The translations under genes and the position numbers were made by a program. Source: Bacillota bacterium (GTDB lineage: Bacteria; Bacillota; Clostridia; Clostridiales; Clostridiaceae). From it: a stretch of DNA of 64,000 nucleotides. Positions 8,908-19,717 of the stretch are shown in pieces; within the stretch, counting starts at the first letter, position 1, and every line of letters begins with the position of its first letter. The notes under the pieces are model-generated. The model made no database searches and had not been told where the DNA came from. It saw nothing but the letters and a program-made list of their open reading frames with translations. The stretch covers positions 1-64,000 of the forward strand of contig JAJXWH010000025.1 in NCBI GenBank assembly GCA_021781745.1, written 5' to 3'.

Positions 8908-9999
8908 ATGATTTTTGTGCCTCAGTATAAATTAAAAAATGGTATGATGTTGGCCTCTGATGTAGAAATTGGTCATAATAGAAGATCAGAGGCGTTTTTG
9001 TTTAAAAAGGGAACAATATTAACACGAGAAAAAATTGATAAATTAATTACATTTGATATATCAGGAGTATATATCGAAGATGGCAGAACAAATGAGATCC
9101 TTGATTATAAGCTTAGAAAGGAATCTGTATCAGCAATTAAAAAAATCTTTGAGGTTTGTGAGAATTCTCACCAAATCCTAAGTGATGATACTATAAAAGA
9201 AGTAGAAAAGATATCAGACAAACTTGTTAGAAATATAAATAAAAATAAAGGTATTACAATAGGAATCTCTGATTTGCAATCATATGATGAAAATACATAT
9301 TTACATTCATTAAGTGTAACAGTAATATCTATTGCTATTGGATCAGAACTGGGCTTGAATAGAAAACAATTGTGCGACCTAGGGGTATGTGCAATGTTGC
9401 ATGATATAGGAAAGGTAGAAATACCAATTGAATTAATATCAAAGCCAGCAAGACTCACAGAAGATGAATTTGATATTGTTAAAACACATGCTAGTTTAGG
9501 AGGAAATTTCGTTAGTGGAAATAAAGAAGTGAATGATGAAATATATTTTGGAATAATCAGTCACCATGAAAGATTTGATGGAACAGGATACCCAAATGGT
9601 TTGAAAAAAGACAGGATTCCTCTTTTTGGAAGAATAATTGCAGTTGCAGATGTTTACGATGCATTAACGGCTAATAGACCTTATAGGAGGCCAATAAAAC
9701 CATTTGAGGCAATAGAGTATATAATGGGTGGTGCGGGGACAAGTTTCGATTATAATGTAGTGAAAGCTTTTTTGAGAAAGATTGAACCATATCCTATTGG
9801 TTCACGAGTAAAGTTAAGTGACGGAAGAGCCGGAAATATTATTAAAAGAAATACAGATAATCCATTAAGGCCTGTAATTAAAGTTATTGGTGGAGAAGTT
9901 TTAGATCTTAACAATAATTTTGATTTAAAAAACATAGTAATATTAGGCATAGATTATAGTTATTTAATAAAAAATATGGGAGTAACAAATTCCAATTAA
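8908..9999 (+). CDS. HD-GYP domain protein (probable c-di-GMP phosphodiesterase)
   Basis: LHDIGKVEIP and ISHHERFDGTGYPNGL. Confidence 0.9.
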   Translation: MIFVPQYKLKNGMMLASDVEIGHNRRSEAFLFKKGTILTREKIDKLITFDISGVYIEDGRTNEILDYKLRKESVSAIKKIFEVCENSHQILSDDTIKEVEKISDKLVRNINKNKGITIGISDLQSYDENTYLHSLSVTVISIAIGSELGLNRKQLCDLGVCAMLHDIGKVEIPIELISKPARLTEDEFDIVKTHASLGGNFVSGNKEVNDEIYFGIISHHERFDGTGYPNGLKKDRIPLFGRIIAVADVYDALTANRPYRRPIKPFEAIEYIMGGAGTSFDYNVVKAFLRKIEPYPIGSRVKLSDGRAGNIIKRNTDNPLRPVIKVIGGEVLDLNNNFDLKNIVILGIDYSYLIKNMGVTNSN

Positions 10000-10382
10000 C
10001 TAACACATTAGGATAATGTTTTAAATAATAAATTTTATTTTAAATATTATTCTATTTTAATAATAAAGAAAAACAAGAAAAGTAAATAAATTTTATATAA
10101 AATATGTTTTATTTTGTCAAAATATGATATAATACAATTAACCCTAATAAATACTAAATAAATACTAAATAATTACCCCTTAACAATTTTCTCTCTCTCT
10201 GAAGCAGTAAATAAGAAAAACTTGTTTACTGCTTTATTTATATGTATATTAAAAAAGACTATGCAGATGTCATTTTTTTGTTATAATAAGACATGTATTT
10301 GTGGAGTAAGTTTATAAGAAAAGTGATAAAATAAAGAATAATATTACTTTAGGATATAAACTCGAAAGGAAGAGGTGTTATA

Positions 10383-11531
10383 ATGGAGGTTTATTTTGAT
10401 AATAGTTCAACAACAAAGCCTTTTGAAGAAGTAATAGATGAAGTGGTTTTTGGTATGAAAGAATTTTATGGAAATCCATCTTCTCTACATAATTTAGGCT
10501 TAAAAAGCGAAAGAAAGCTAAAGGAATGTAGAGAAGTATTAGCAAAAACTATAAATGCTGATGAAAGTGAAATACATTTTAATTCAGGTGGAAGTGAAGG
10601 AAATAATTTGGTGCTTAAGGGGATTTTGAAAAGTGGTTCTCATTTAATTACAACTCCTTTTGAACACGCTTCTATTTTAAATACCATAAAAAAGCTGGAA
10701 GATAAAAATGTTAAAATTACATTTTTAAAAATAAATGAAGATGGGAAAGTTGACCTAAATCATCTAAGAGAATCTATAACTAAAGAAACTGTACTTGTTT
10801 CAATAATGCATGTAAATAATGAAGTTGGAGTAATTCAGGATTTAAGTGAAATAAGTAAGATAATAAGAGAAAGTAGTAATAGAGCAAAATTTCATGTTGA
10901 TGCTGTTCAAAGTTATGGAAAATTTATTATTGATGTGAAAAAAACGAATATAGATTTTTTAACTGTAAGTGCACATAAATTTCATGGTCCTAAGGGTGTA
11001 GGATTTATATACATAAAGAAACCTAATACAATAGCTCCGTTAATAGAAGGTGGATCTCAAGAATTTGGAATAAGAGCTGGAACACAAAATATACCAGGTA
11101 TTATGGGAATGAGTTTGGCAGCTAAGATTGCAAATGATAATTTAAAAGTAAATTATGAAAAAGTTTTTGAAATAAAGAAGAAATTTATCGAAAGACTTAA
11201 ATGTATAGATAGAATAAGAATAAACAGCAGTTTAAGTGAAGATTTTTCACCATACATATTGAATGTCTCATTTAAAGGCGTAAAAGGGGAAGTGCTTCTT
11301 CATTTTTTGGAGGAATCTGGAATATATGTTTCAACAGGTTCAGCATGTTCTTCAAAAGAAAGAGAAAAAATTGGTGGAAGTTATGTACTCAAAGCACTAG
11401 GATTAAGTTCAGATGAAATATCAGGAGGAATTAGATTTTCTTTTTCTGATGATAATAATATAGAAGAAGTAGATTTTGTAATAGAAACATTAAATGAAGG
11501 ACTTAAATTTTTAAGGAGGATAAAAAAATAA
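10383..11531 (+). CDS. cysteine desulfurase (IscS/NifS family)
   Basis: YFDNSSTTKP, NSGGSEGNN, HVDAVQSYGK, SAHKFHGPKGVGF, STGSACSSKE. Confidence 0.92.
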   Translation: MEVYFDNSSTTKPFEEVIDEVVFGMKEFYGNPSSLHNLGLKSERKLKECREVLAKTINADESEIHFNSGGSEGNNLVLKGILKSGSHLITTPFEHASILNTIKKLEDKNVKITFLKINEDGKVDLNHLRESITKETVLVSIMHVNNEVGVIQDLSEISKIIRESSNRAKFHVDAVQSYGKFIIDVKKTNIDFLTVSAHKFHGPKGVGFIYIKKPNTIAPLIEGGSQEFGIRAGTQNIPGIMGMSLAAKIANDNLKVNYEKVFEIKKKFIERLKCIDRIRINSSLSEDFSPYILNVSFKGVKGEVLLHFLEESGIYVSTGSACSSKEREKIGGSYVLKALGLSSDEISGGIRFSFSDDNNIEEVDFVIETLNEGLKFLRRIKK

Positions 11532-12688
11532 TGAAAGAACTTATTTTGGTAAAGTATGCCCCAGAAATATTTTTAAAGGGATTAAATAGAGGTAAATTCG
11601 AAAGAAAATTAAGAGACAATATAGGTAAAAAACTCGAGGGAATAAAAGCAGAGTTTATACATGATAGTGGAAGATATTTTATTAAAACAGATGAAATAGA
11701 GGAAAGCATTAAGCGGATTAGTAAAGTATTTGGAATATTAGAAGTATGTTTAGTTAGAGAGGTAGAAATAGATTTTGACAGCATACAAAAAGTTGCCTTA
11801 GATAAGGTTAACGGGGCTAAGGGAAGCACTTTCAAAATTACAACTAATAGAGCTAATAAAAAATTTGAGTTAAACTCTATGGAAGTATCAAGAAAGGTTG
11901 GCGCATATGTTCTCACTAATTATGATGGAGAAATAAGTGTTGATGTTAAAAAGCCAGAAATTCTAATAAATATTGAAATAAGAAATAACTATGCTTATGT
12001 TTGGTCAAATTCAGATGCAACTAAGGGCGCGGCTGGTCTTCCTTATGGAATGAATGGTAGCACAATGCTTATGCTTTCTGGAGGTATAGATTCTCCTGTA
12101 GCAGGATACCTTATGGCTAAAAGAGGTGTTGAAGTTAGCTGTGTATATTATCATAGTCATCCTTACACATCAGAAAGAGCTAAAGATAAGGTTAAAGAAT
12201 TAGCGAAAATATTAGCTCAATATACAGAAAAAATAAATTTATACATAGTTCCATTTACCGACATTCAAATGGAAATTATAAAAAATTGTAGAGAGGATGA
12301 GCTTACTATTATAATGAGAAGATTTATGATGAGAATAGCTTGTGTTCTTGCGGAAAAGTATGGAATAAATTCAGTAAGTACTGGAGAGAGCATAGGTCAA
12401 GTTGCTAGCCAAACTATGGATGGACTTGTTGTTAGTGATGATTGTGCTGATAGGCCAGCATTTAGACCATTAATAGCTATGGATAAAACAGATATAATGG
12501 AAATTGCTAGACAAATAGGAACATATGAAACTTCAATTCTTCCATATGAAGATTGTTGTACAATTTTTGTTCCAAAACATCCAAAGACTAATCCGAAGCT
12601 TGATGCTATAAGAAAAGAAGAAGAGAAATTAAAAATAGATGAATTGATTGAAAAATCAATAGAAAATATAGAAGTTGTGATATTTTAA
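11531..12688 (+). CDS. thiI: tRNA 4-thiouridine synthase ThiI
   Basis: N-terminal THUMP-like region and SGGIDSPVAGYLMAKRG PP-loop; overlaps the cysteine desulfurase gene. Confidence 0.92.
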   Translation: MKELILVKYAPEIFLKGLNRGKFERKLRDNIGKKLEGIKAEFIHDSGRYFIKTDEIEESIKRISKVFGILEVCLVREVEIDFDSIQKVALDKVNGAKGSTFKITTNRANKKFELNSMEVSRKVGAYVLTNYDGEISVDVKKPEILINIEIRNNYAYVWSNSDATKGAAGLPYGMNGSTMLMLSGGIDSPVAGYLMAKRGVEVSCVYYHSHPYTSERAKDKVKELAKILAQYTEKINLYIVPFTDIQMEIIKNCREDELTIIMRRFMMRIACVLAEKYGINSVSTGESIGQVASQTMDGLVVSDDCADRPAFRPLIAMDKTDIMEIARQIGTYETSILPYEDCCTIFVPKHPKTNPKLDAIRKEEEKLKIDELIEKSIENIEVVIF

Positions 12689-12693
12689 CAAGG

Positions 12694-12741
12694 AAAAGAG
12701 GCTATTACATAACTTAAAATTGTTGTGTAATAGCCTCTTTT
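12694..12741 (+). terminator. Rho-independent terminator
   Basis: AAAAGAGGCTATTACA...TGTAATAGCCTCTTTT. Confidence 0.8.
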
Positions 12742-12930
12742 GTTTAAATAATGAGTAAAAACATTCATTTATTTATTAATTTATATATTTTATTAACTGA
12801 AAAAATTGAAAAAACAACAACTATATGTTATATTAAATTTATAATATTAATATGACAAAATAAAGATAAGTTAATTACTATATAACTTATGTTATTTTAG
12901 TAAAAGAATAGTAGAAATGAGGTAAAGAAA

Positions 12931-13155
12931 ATGATAATAGTTAACTGTGCATTGAGACAAGACGACATAATTCAAATTGTTGAAAACATTGAAATTGAAA
13001 ATCAAAAGGTTTTTAAATATGTAAAAAAAGAAGGTCTTAAGATTATTTTTGATTCTAGCTACGGTGATGATCAAAAAGCAGCTCCCATAGTTAAACAAGC
13101 AATAAAAGATACTCCTTTTGGAAAAGCTTTATTTTTTAATGTTACTGCTCAATAA
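12931..13155 (+). CDS. small conserved-looking hypothetical protein
   Basis: 74 aa ORF with upstream aatgaggt; no recognised family. Confidence 0.5.
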   Translation: MIIVNCALRQDDIIQIVENIEIENQKVFKYVKKEGLKIIFDSSYGDDQKAAPIVKQAIKDTPFGKALFFNVTAQ

Positions 13156-13172
13156 AAATTCTTAGTACTTAA

Positions 13173-13329
13173 GGCACAATCAAAAAAATAATAAGTCCTT
13201 TGCCAGCCTATTTCCACCATGCTGCGTCGGCAAATTGACCTAATAGGCCCGCTATGAGGGCAACTTGCCTCCTTGTCTGATGAAAAATATCCATGGCAAC
13301 TTTGGACTTGTTATTTATTTTCATGTGCC
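13173..13329. mobile_element. MITE-like element, family A, copy 1
   Basis: TIRs GGCACAATCAAAAAAATAATAAGTCC / GGACTTGTTATTTATTTTCATGTGCC; TAA at 13170-13172 and 13330-13332. Confidence 0.75.
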
Positions 13330-13355
13330 TAAACTATATTTTAACTCTAAAAAAA

Positions 13356-13398
13356 TTAGATACATATTTGTAGTTGTTCATTACAAATATGTATCTAA
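13356..13398. terminator. bidirectional hairpin terminator
   Basis: TTAGATACATATTTGTA ... TACAAATATGTATCTAA, 17-bp perfect stem between convergent genes. Confidence 0.65.
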
Positions 13399-13471
13399 TT
13401 TTATTTATATTTTTAATAAATTTATGAAGTCATTAATTTAAATAGGATTATTGGATTTACATATCTATTAT

Positions 13472-14221
13472 CTATTTTAAATTATTTTTTGCAAATCTAT
13501 ATTCATCTATACTATACAAACATAAGGAACATATTAGCACTAATGCAGCAAACCATATAGATTTAACGCCTATGCGCAAAGTGAGAATTCCACCAATACA
13601 AGCACCGAGTAAAAAAGAAAGTATTATTATTGCATACCTAGTAGTATTTGCAGCTGATTTTTTATCTTTTCGTGTTAAAGCTATGTAGGCTTCATGGCAA
13701 GCTGATCTTAGGTTGCCAGTACACATAGTTGTGCAATAAGGAGAATCAATTAAGGTTCTAAATGAAGCTATTTGCACAGAGGATACAAATGATATTGGTA
13801 CTGTTACAAATATGTGGGGTACCGTAGTTGGTATAAATCCAATAATGATGAGTACTATGGTTTCTATAATTAAAATTATCCGTTCAGCCCCTGAGACAAA
13901 AGTGATTGATGGAGATTTAAAATCTCTTATCATTTCTGCAACAATTACCCCAACTATAAAAGCTAAAATAGGTAAAAAAGCCATTAATGCTTGTACAAAA
14001 TCTCCTTTGGTAAGTTCTATTCCAAGTAAAACAATATTACCTGTCTGAGCGTTGGCAAATACTTCTCCTCTGCAAATAAATGTATAAGCGTCTAAAAATC
14101 CCCCAACTATTGCAAGAAGAAATCCGAGTTTTACAGATTCAGATGTTTTAGCATAGATCTTCATCTTAAAGTTTGAAGTCTCACTTTGAATATCCTTGTT
14201 ATGTATATCTTTTGTAATCAA
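13472..14221 (-). CDS. YoaK-family (DUF1275) membrane protein
   Basis: GFLLAIVGGFLDAYTFICRGEVFANAQTGNIVLLG plus multiple hydrophobic helices. Confidence 0.85.
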   Translation of the reverse strand: MITKDIHNKDIQSETSNFKMKIYAKTSESVKLGFLLAIVGGFLDAYTFICRGEVFANAQTGNIVLLGIELTKGDFVQALMAFLPILAFIVGVIVAEMIRDFKSPSITFVSGAERIILIIETIVLIIIGFIPTTVPHIFVTVPISFVSSVQIASFRTLIDSPYCTTMCTGNLRSACHEAYIALTRKDKKSAANTTRYAIIILSFLLGACIGGILTLRIGVKSIWFAALVLICSLCLYSIDEYRFAKNNLK

Positions 14222-14592
14222 AATTCATGTATCTCCTTTCAATAAATATATATTCATAATATATATTATTTGATAAATTGACTTAAGATATTATTTTTCA
14301 ATCCTTATATCATAATAGTTAAATAAATAATAAAAATCAATATAATTGAGAAAGATAACTACGAATGTATATTAATGAATTGTAAGTTGTTTATATATTT
14401 AGAGTATAATTAATATTATATTATTTTAAGATTATTTTTCCAAAACCAAAAGATATTTGGAAAAGTTTTTTAGAATCGTTGACACAAGGAGGAAAATAAT
14501 ATATTATAAATTTAACAACGATTTACCGTGCTAAATTGATAAAATGATAAAACAATACAATGGTATAGCGATAAATGATTGGAAGGTGTAGT

Positions 14593-15732
14593 ATGAGTAA
14601 GAAAAATATGCTTCCGGAAGGAACAAGAGATTTAATACTAGATGAATGTATAATTAAGAGAAATTTAGAAAGAGATATAGATAAACTATTTGAAAAGTGG
14701 AGATATAAAGAAGTAATAACACCAACACTAGAATTTTATGAAACATTTAATAACAACTCTCAAACTTTGAGAGAAGAAGATATGTACAAGTTCTTTGATA
14801 ATAGAGGGCGTATTTTAACTTTAAGACCAGATATGACAATTCCTATTGCAAGAGTAGTTGAAACTAAATTAAAAGATGTAGAATTACCTATAAAGCTTAG
14901 GTATACATCTAATGTATTTAGGGTTCATGAAAGTCTTGGCGGAAAAAGAAATGAATATACGGATTGTGGTGTTGAATTTATAGGTCTTAAAGACAAAAAA
15001 TCTGATTTGGAAGTTTTGGTATTAGCCTTAGAAGCTTTAAAAAAATTAGGATTAAATGATTTTAAACTTGAAATAGGTAATATTGGCTTTTTTAATGGAG
15101 CATTTAAAAATTTAGAAATAGATCAAGAATATAAAGAAGTTATTGCACAATTTATTGAAGATAAAAACTTAAAGAACCTTGAAGATTACTTGACTGGCAT
15201 AGATATTAAAGAGGAATATAAGGAGTTTTTCAATAAATTACCTTGGCTCTTCGGTGATAAAAAGATTTTAGAAGATGCAAAAAGGTTAGCCTTTAATGAA
15301 GATCTAAGGGAAAATCTTGAATATTTAGAACAACTATATTCTCAACTAGAGGAATTGGGTTATGGAGAAAATGTAACTTTCGATTTAGGAATGGTTCCAA
15401 GTCTTAACTATTACACAGGAATAATTTTTAGAGGATATGGTGAGGGAGTAGGTAATACCCTTTTAAGAGGAGGCCGATATGATAAATTAATTTATCTTTC
15501 GGATACGTATGTTCCGGCTATAGGTTTCTCAATAGATATTAATTCAGTAATACCAAATGTGAAACTAAATAAGAATTTAAATGATGATGTATATAAAATA
15601 TATTATAATGAAGAAAATAGAATTGAAGCTATAAAGCAAAGTGAAGAGCTTAGAAATCAAGGATTTATTGTTGATTTATTACCAAAAGATGATATTTTAG
15701 AAATTAAAATTATTAAGGGTGGGGAATTGTAA
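14593..15732 (+). CDS. hisZ: ATP phosphoribosyltransferase regulatory subunit
   Basis: HisRS-like MLPEGTRDLI, LRPDMTIPIARVV, YYTGIIFRGYGEGVGNTLLRGGRYD; adjacent to hisG. Confidence 0.92.
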   Translation: MSKKNMLPEGTRDLILDECIIKRNLERDIDKLFEKWRYKEVITPTLEFYETFNNNSQTLREEDMYKFFDNRGRILTLRPDMTIPIARVVETKLKDVELPIKLRYTSNVFRVHESLGGKRNEYTDCGVEFIGLKDKKSDLEVLVLALEALKKLGLNDFKLEIGNIGFFNGAFKNLEIDQEYKEVIAQFIEDKNLKNLEDYLTGIDIKEEYKEFFNKLPWLFGDKKILEDAKRLAFNEDLRENLEYLEQLYSQLEELGYGENVTFDLGMVPSLNYYTGIIFRGYGEGVGNTLLRGGRYDKLIYLSDTYVPAIGFSIDINSVIPNVKLNKNLNDDVYKIYYNEENRIEAIKQSEELRNQGFIVDLLPKDDILEIKIIKGGEL

Positions 15733-15733
15733 A

Positions 15734-16363
15734 ATGAGCATTAGTATAGCATTAACAAAAGGAAGATTAGAACAAGAAACAATAAAAATTTTGGATAAAG
15801 CCAATTTTGACCCATCAGAATTGAAAAATAAAGGAAGAAAACTTGTGTTTCAAGATAAAACACAAGATATAAAATATTTTTTAGTAAAAGCCGCTGATTC
15901 TATAACTTATGTGGAACATGGAGTAGCCGATCTTGGAGTTGTTGGTAAAGATACAATTTTAGAAAGTGATAATAATTGTTACGAAGTTCTGGACTTAGGC
16001 TTTGGAAAATGTGGTTTTATAGTCGCATCGTTACCTGAAAATGATATTTTTAAAAAAGTTGGTCATATTAAGATTGGAAGCAAATACCCAAAGGTTGCCA
16101 AGGAATATTTTAAAAACAAGGGCATGGATGTTGAAGTTATAAAAATAGAAGGATCAGTAGAATTGGCACCAATACTCGGGCTATGTGATGGTATTGTGGA
16201 TATTATGGAAACTGGGACAACATTAAAGGAAAATGGTTTAGTAGTATTGGATAGAATTTGCGAAATTAGTGCAAGATTAATAGTAAATAAAGCAAGTTTT
16301 AAAATGAAGCAAAATGAAATATGGGAATTCATAGATAGAATTAAAAAAGTGATCAATAATTGA
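15734..16363 (+). CDS. hisG: ATP phosphoribosyltransferase (short form)
   Basis: SIALTKGRLEQETIKIL, VVGKDTILE, GLCDGIVDIMETGTTLKENGL. Confidence 0.95.
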   Translation: MSISIALTKGRLEQETIKILDKANFDPSELKNKGRKLVFQDKTQDIKYFLVKAADSITYVEHGVADLGVVGKDTILESDNNCYEVLDLGFGKCGFIVASLPENDIFKKVGHIKIGSKYPKVAKEYFKNKGMDVEVIKIEGSVELAPILGLCDGIVDIMETGTTLKENGLVVLDRICEISARLIVNKASFKMKQNEIWEFIDRIKKVINN

Positions 16364-16483
16364 CAAAAATCGTGAAATGTTGATAATTATAAGTAATATA
16401 TATTGAAAAAATGATAATATATAAATAAGAAAATTAAAAAATATTATTATTTCGATATCAAATTAAAGGGGGCCCATTGTTAT

Positions 16484-17782
16484 ATGTTAAATTTGATGGA
16501 AATCACTGAAAGCAATAAGAAAATCTTAATTGATGAGCTTAAAAGTAGAGTTACTGAAACTGAACAAGAAGTACTATTAAGTGTTAATAAAATTTTATCA
16601 AAAGTTAAAAAAGATGGAGATAGAGCTTTATTTGAATTTACTAAATCATTTGATAAGGTAGAGCTTAAAACTTTAGAGGTTTCAGCTGAAGAAATTGATG
16701 AGTGTTTTAATAAAGTGGAGGGAGATTTTATTAAAGCATTAGAAGAAGCCAAGATTAACATAGAGGACTATCATAAAAAGCAAAAATCAAATGGATTTTT
16801 GATGACAAAAGATCAAGGAGTTTATTTAGGACAAAGAGTTCTTCCTTTAGAAAGAGTAGGAGTATATGTTCCAGGAGGAACAGCAGCATATCCATCATCA
16901 GTGCTTATGAATGTAATTCCAGCTAAAGTTGCAGGAGTAGATGAAATTGTAATGGTAACTCCTCCGGATAAAAATGGTGGAATTAATCCATATATAGGTG
17001 TGGCGGCAAGAATTGCTGGAATAGATAAAATATATAAAGTTGGAGGAGCGCAAGCAGTTGCAGCTTTAGCTTATGGGACAGAAAGTATAAAGAAGGTTGA
17101 TAAAATTGTAGGACCAGGAAATATTTTCGTGGCAACAGCTAAAAAGCTGGTTTTTGGAGAAGTTGATATAGATATGATTGCTGGTCCTAGTGAAATACTG
17201 GTGATAGCTGATGAAAAATCTGATCCGAGTTTTGTGGCAGCCGATTTAATGTCTCAAGCAGAACATGATAAATTAGCTTCATCTATATTAGTTACAACGT
17301 CTAAAGAATTGTATGAAAAGGTTGAGGTTGAATTAGAAAGACAAGTTAAAACCCTTGAAAGAGAAGAAATAATAAGAACTTCTCTTGAAGATTTTGGAAG
17401 TGCGATAATCTGTGAGAGTATTGAAGAATGTATTGATATTTCTAATGTCATTGCTCCAGAGCATTTAGAGATAATGGTAGATGATCCGATGAAATATTTA
17501 GGTATGGTTCGAAATGCAGGTTCTGTATTCTTAGGCAGATATTGTCCAGAACCAATAGGAGATTATTTTGGTGGAACAAACCATGTTCTTCCTACAAGTG
17601 GAACTGCAAGATTCTTCTCACCGCTGTCAGTTGATAGTTTTATAAAAAAATCATCCTTTATATATTATTCTCAAGAGGCTATTTTGGAAAATGGAGAAAA
17701 AATTATAACATTAGCTAATAAAGAAGGTTTGACTGCGCATGCTAATTCAGTAAAGGTGAGGTTGAACAATGGGAATCTTTAA
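16484..17782 (+). CDS. hisD: histidinol dehydrogenase
   Basis: ERVGVYVPGGTAAYPSSVLMN, GGAQAVAALAYGTESI, AEHDKLASSILVT. Confidence 0.96.
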   Translation: MLNLMEITESNKKILIDELKSRVTETEQEVLLSVNKILSKVKKDGDRALFEFTKSFDKVELKTLEVSAEEIDECFNKVEGDFIKALEEAKINIEDYHKKQKSNGFLMTKDQGVYLGQRVLPLERVGVYVPGGTAAYPSSVLMNVIPAKVAGVDEIVMVTPPDKNGGINPYIGVAARIAGIDKIYKVGGAQAVAALAYGTESIKKVDKIVGPGNIFVATAKKLVFGEVDIDMIAGPSEILVIADEKSDPSFVAADLMSQAEHDKLASSILVTTSKELYEKVEVELERQVKTLEREEIIRTSLEDFGSAIICESIEECIDISNVIAPEHLEIMVDDPMKYLGMVRNAGSVFLGRYCPEPIGDYFGGTNHVLPTSGTARFFSPLSVDSFIKKSSFIYYSQEAILENGEKIITLANKEGLTAHANSVKVRLNNGNL

Positions 17783-18806
17783 TGAATATATCAATGCGTA
17801 TGATGAATATATAATACACCTAGATAGCAATGAAATATATCTAGAAATGGATGAAAATATATTAATGAAGATGAAATCTTGCTTAAATGGCGTAGAACTT
17901 CATAGATATCCTACTAATGAAATGAAGACAATCAAAGAACTATATGCAAAATATTCATGTACTGAGAGTAAAAATATCATTGTAGGAAATGGGTCAGATG
18001 AAATGCTGGAGCTTGTGGTGAGTAAAGAAATTAGTCACGGGAAAAAAGTATTAAGTTTAGGGCCGGATTTTGTAATGTTTGACTTTTTTGTTTCAAGATC
18101 CAGCGGAGAACTTATAACTTATAATATAGATAAGACTATGAATTTTAATGTGAAAGAATTTATAGAACTTGGTAAAAAGGAAAATGTTGATTTAATTCTT
18201 TTTTCAAATCCTAATAATCCCACTGGAATTGCTATAGATACTGAAAGTATAATTAGCATATTAGAAGCATTTAAGGATAAAACGGTTCTAGTAGATGAAG
18301 CTTATTATGAGTTTTATGGTAAATCAATGATTCCATATATTAATAAGTACAAAAACTTAATTGTTACAAGAACTCTTTCGAAGGCATGGGGACTTGCATC
18401 CCTGAGGGTAGGATTTTTAATAACTCATGAAGAAAATATACCAGAATTATTAAATTATAAGGTACCATACTCCATTAGTTCTTTTTCACAAAATTTAGCG
18501 TCTATTGCATTGAGGTATCCAGAAAATGTTGTGAAAAATGCAAAACAAATAATAGAGCAAAGAGAAGCGTTATATAAAAGTCTTAAAGAGGTTGAAAAAA
18601 ATGCAGCAATGAAGATACAATTTTATCCTTCAAATGGGAATTATATATACGGAAGAACACCACATAAAGAGGCTCTTATAAGAGGACTTGAAAACATTGG
18701 TATTGTAATTAGGAATTTAAGTGATGACACCTTTAGAATTACTGTAGGTTCACCAATGCAAAACAAAAAAGTTGTAGATGGAATAAGAAAAATTTTCGTA
18801 TATTAA
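17769..18806 (+). CDS. hisC: histidinol-phosphate aminotransferase
   Basis: SNPNNPTGIAID, VDEAYYEFYG, TRTLSKAWGLASLRVGF. Confidence 0.95.
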   Translation: MGIFNEYINAYDEYIIHLDSNEIYLEMDENILMKMKSCLNGVELHRYPTNEMKTIKELYAKYSCTESKNIIVGNGSDEMLELVVSKEISHGKKVLSLGPDFVMFDFFVSRSSGELITYNIDKTMNFNVKEFIELGKKENVDLILFSNPNNPTGIAIDTESIISILEAFKDKTVLVDEAYYEFYGKSMIPYINKYKNLIVTRTLSKAWGLASLRVGFLITHEENIPELLNYKVPYSISSFSQNLASIALRYPENVVKNAKQIIEQREALYKSLKEVEKNAAMKIQFYPSNGNYIYGRTPHKEALIRGLENIGIVIRNLSDDTFRITVGSPMQNKKVVDGIRKIFVY

Positions 18807-18882
18807 TGTAAGGATTTTGATTATTTTACAAAGTAAATTTATACATAATTAGGTTGCAATTATAGCTTTAAGGGGGATTAAT

Positions 18883-19470
18883 ATGATAAATAGATGCTCA
18901 AAAAAAGAGAGAATAACAAAAGAAACAAGCATTAAGTTAGAAATTAATTTAGATGGAAGCGGAAATAGTGAAATAAATACAGGAGTTGGATTTTTTGATC
19001 ACATGCTCGACTTATTTGCATTTAACAGCAAAGTAGATTTAAAGGTATTTGCAAAAGGTGACTTAGAAATATGTGATCATCATACAATTGAAGATATTGG
19101 AATAACTCTTGGTGAAGCTTTTAAAGAAGCTATAGGAGATAAGTCAGGAATAAATAGATATGGAACTTTCTATGTGCCAATGGACGAAACCTTAGCATTA
19201 GCATCATTAGATATTAGTAATAGACCTTTCTTAGTTTTTGATTGTGACCTTAAAAGAGAAAAGGTTGGAGAAATGGCTACTGAAATGGTAGTTGAGTTTT
19301 TTAGAGCTTTTGCTTTTAATGCAGGAATAACACTTCATTTAAAAGTATTATATGGTGAAAATGATCATCATAAAATAGAAGCTTTATTTAAAGCTTTTGG
19401 AAGAGCTATTAAAGAGGCTAAATTTAGAAGTTCTGAAAATGGGGTGCCATCTACAAAAGGAAGCCTTTAA
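18883..19470 (+). CDS. hisB: imidazoleglycerol-phosphate dehydratase
   Basis: [43 protein letters not shown]. Confidence 0.96.
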   Translation: MINRCSKKERITKETSIKLEINLDGSGNSEINTGVGFFDHMLDLFAFNSKVDLKVFAKGDLEICDHHTIEDIGITLGEAFKEAIGDKSGINRYGTFYVPMDETLALASLDISNRPFLVFDCDLKREKVGEMATEMVVEFFRAFAFNAGITLHLKVLYGENDHHKIEALFKAFGRAIKEAKFRSSENGVPSTKGSL

Positions 19471-19474
19471 TACA

Positions 19475-19702
19475 GTCTGCAGTTAGCAGTGCACAGTTTA
19501 CAGTTAGGGAACAAATCTTTTGGGAGATTTGGGAAATGTTTTTCAGTATTTAAATGAATGTAAATTGTTAACTGACAACTGTGAATAATCAATAGTTATA
19601 TAAATGCAAATTGAGGTAAGAATAGCTGTAAAAATAAATTAAAGAAATGCTTAAGCATTTCATCATCAACTGTTAACTGTTAATTGATAACTGTTAACTG
19701 AA
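19475..19702. repeat. intergenic repeat insertion between hisB and hisH with terminal inverted (CAGTTAA)n-type arrays
   Basis: Left cagtctgcagttagcagtgcacagtttacagttag; right tcaactgttaactgttaattgataactgttaactg; includes perfect palindrome AAATGCTTAAGCATTT at 19645-19660. Confidence 0.55.
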
Positions 19703-19717
19703 TAAAGGGGTGTTTAA

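Noticed and set aside
14280-14592. Possible T-box or other riboswitch leader upstream of hisZ
   Set aside because: No GGGTGGNACCGCG-like T-box motif or other recognisable aptamer; only a short CCAAA..TTTGG inverted repeat.
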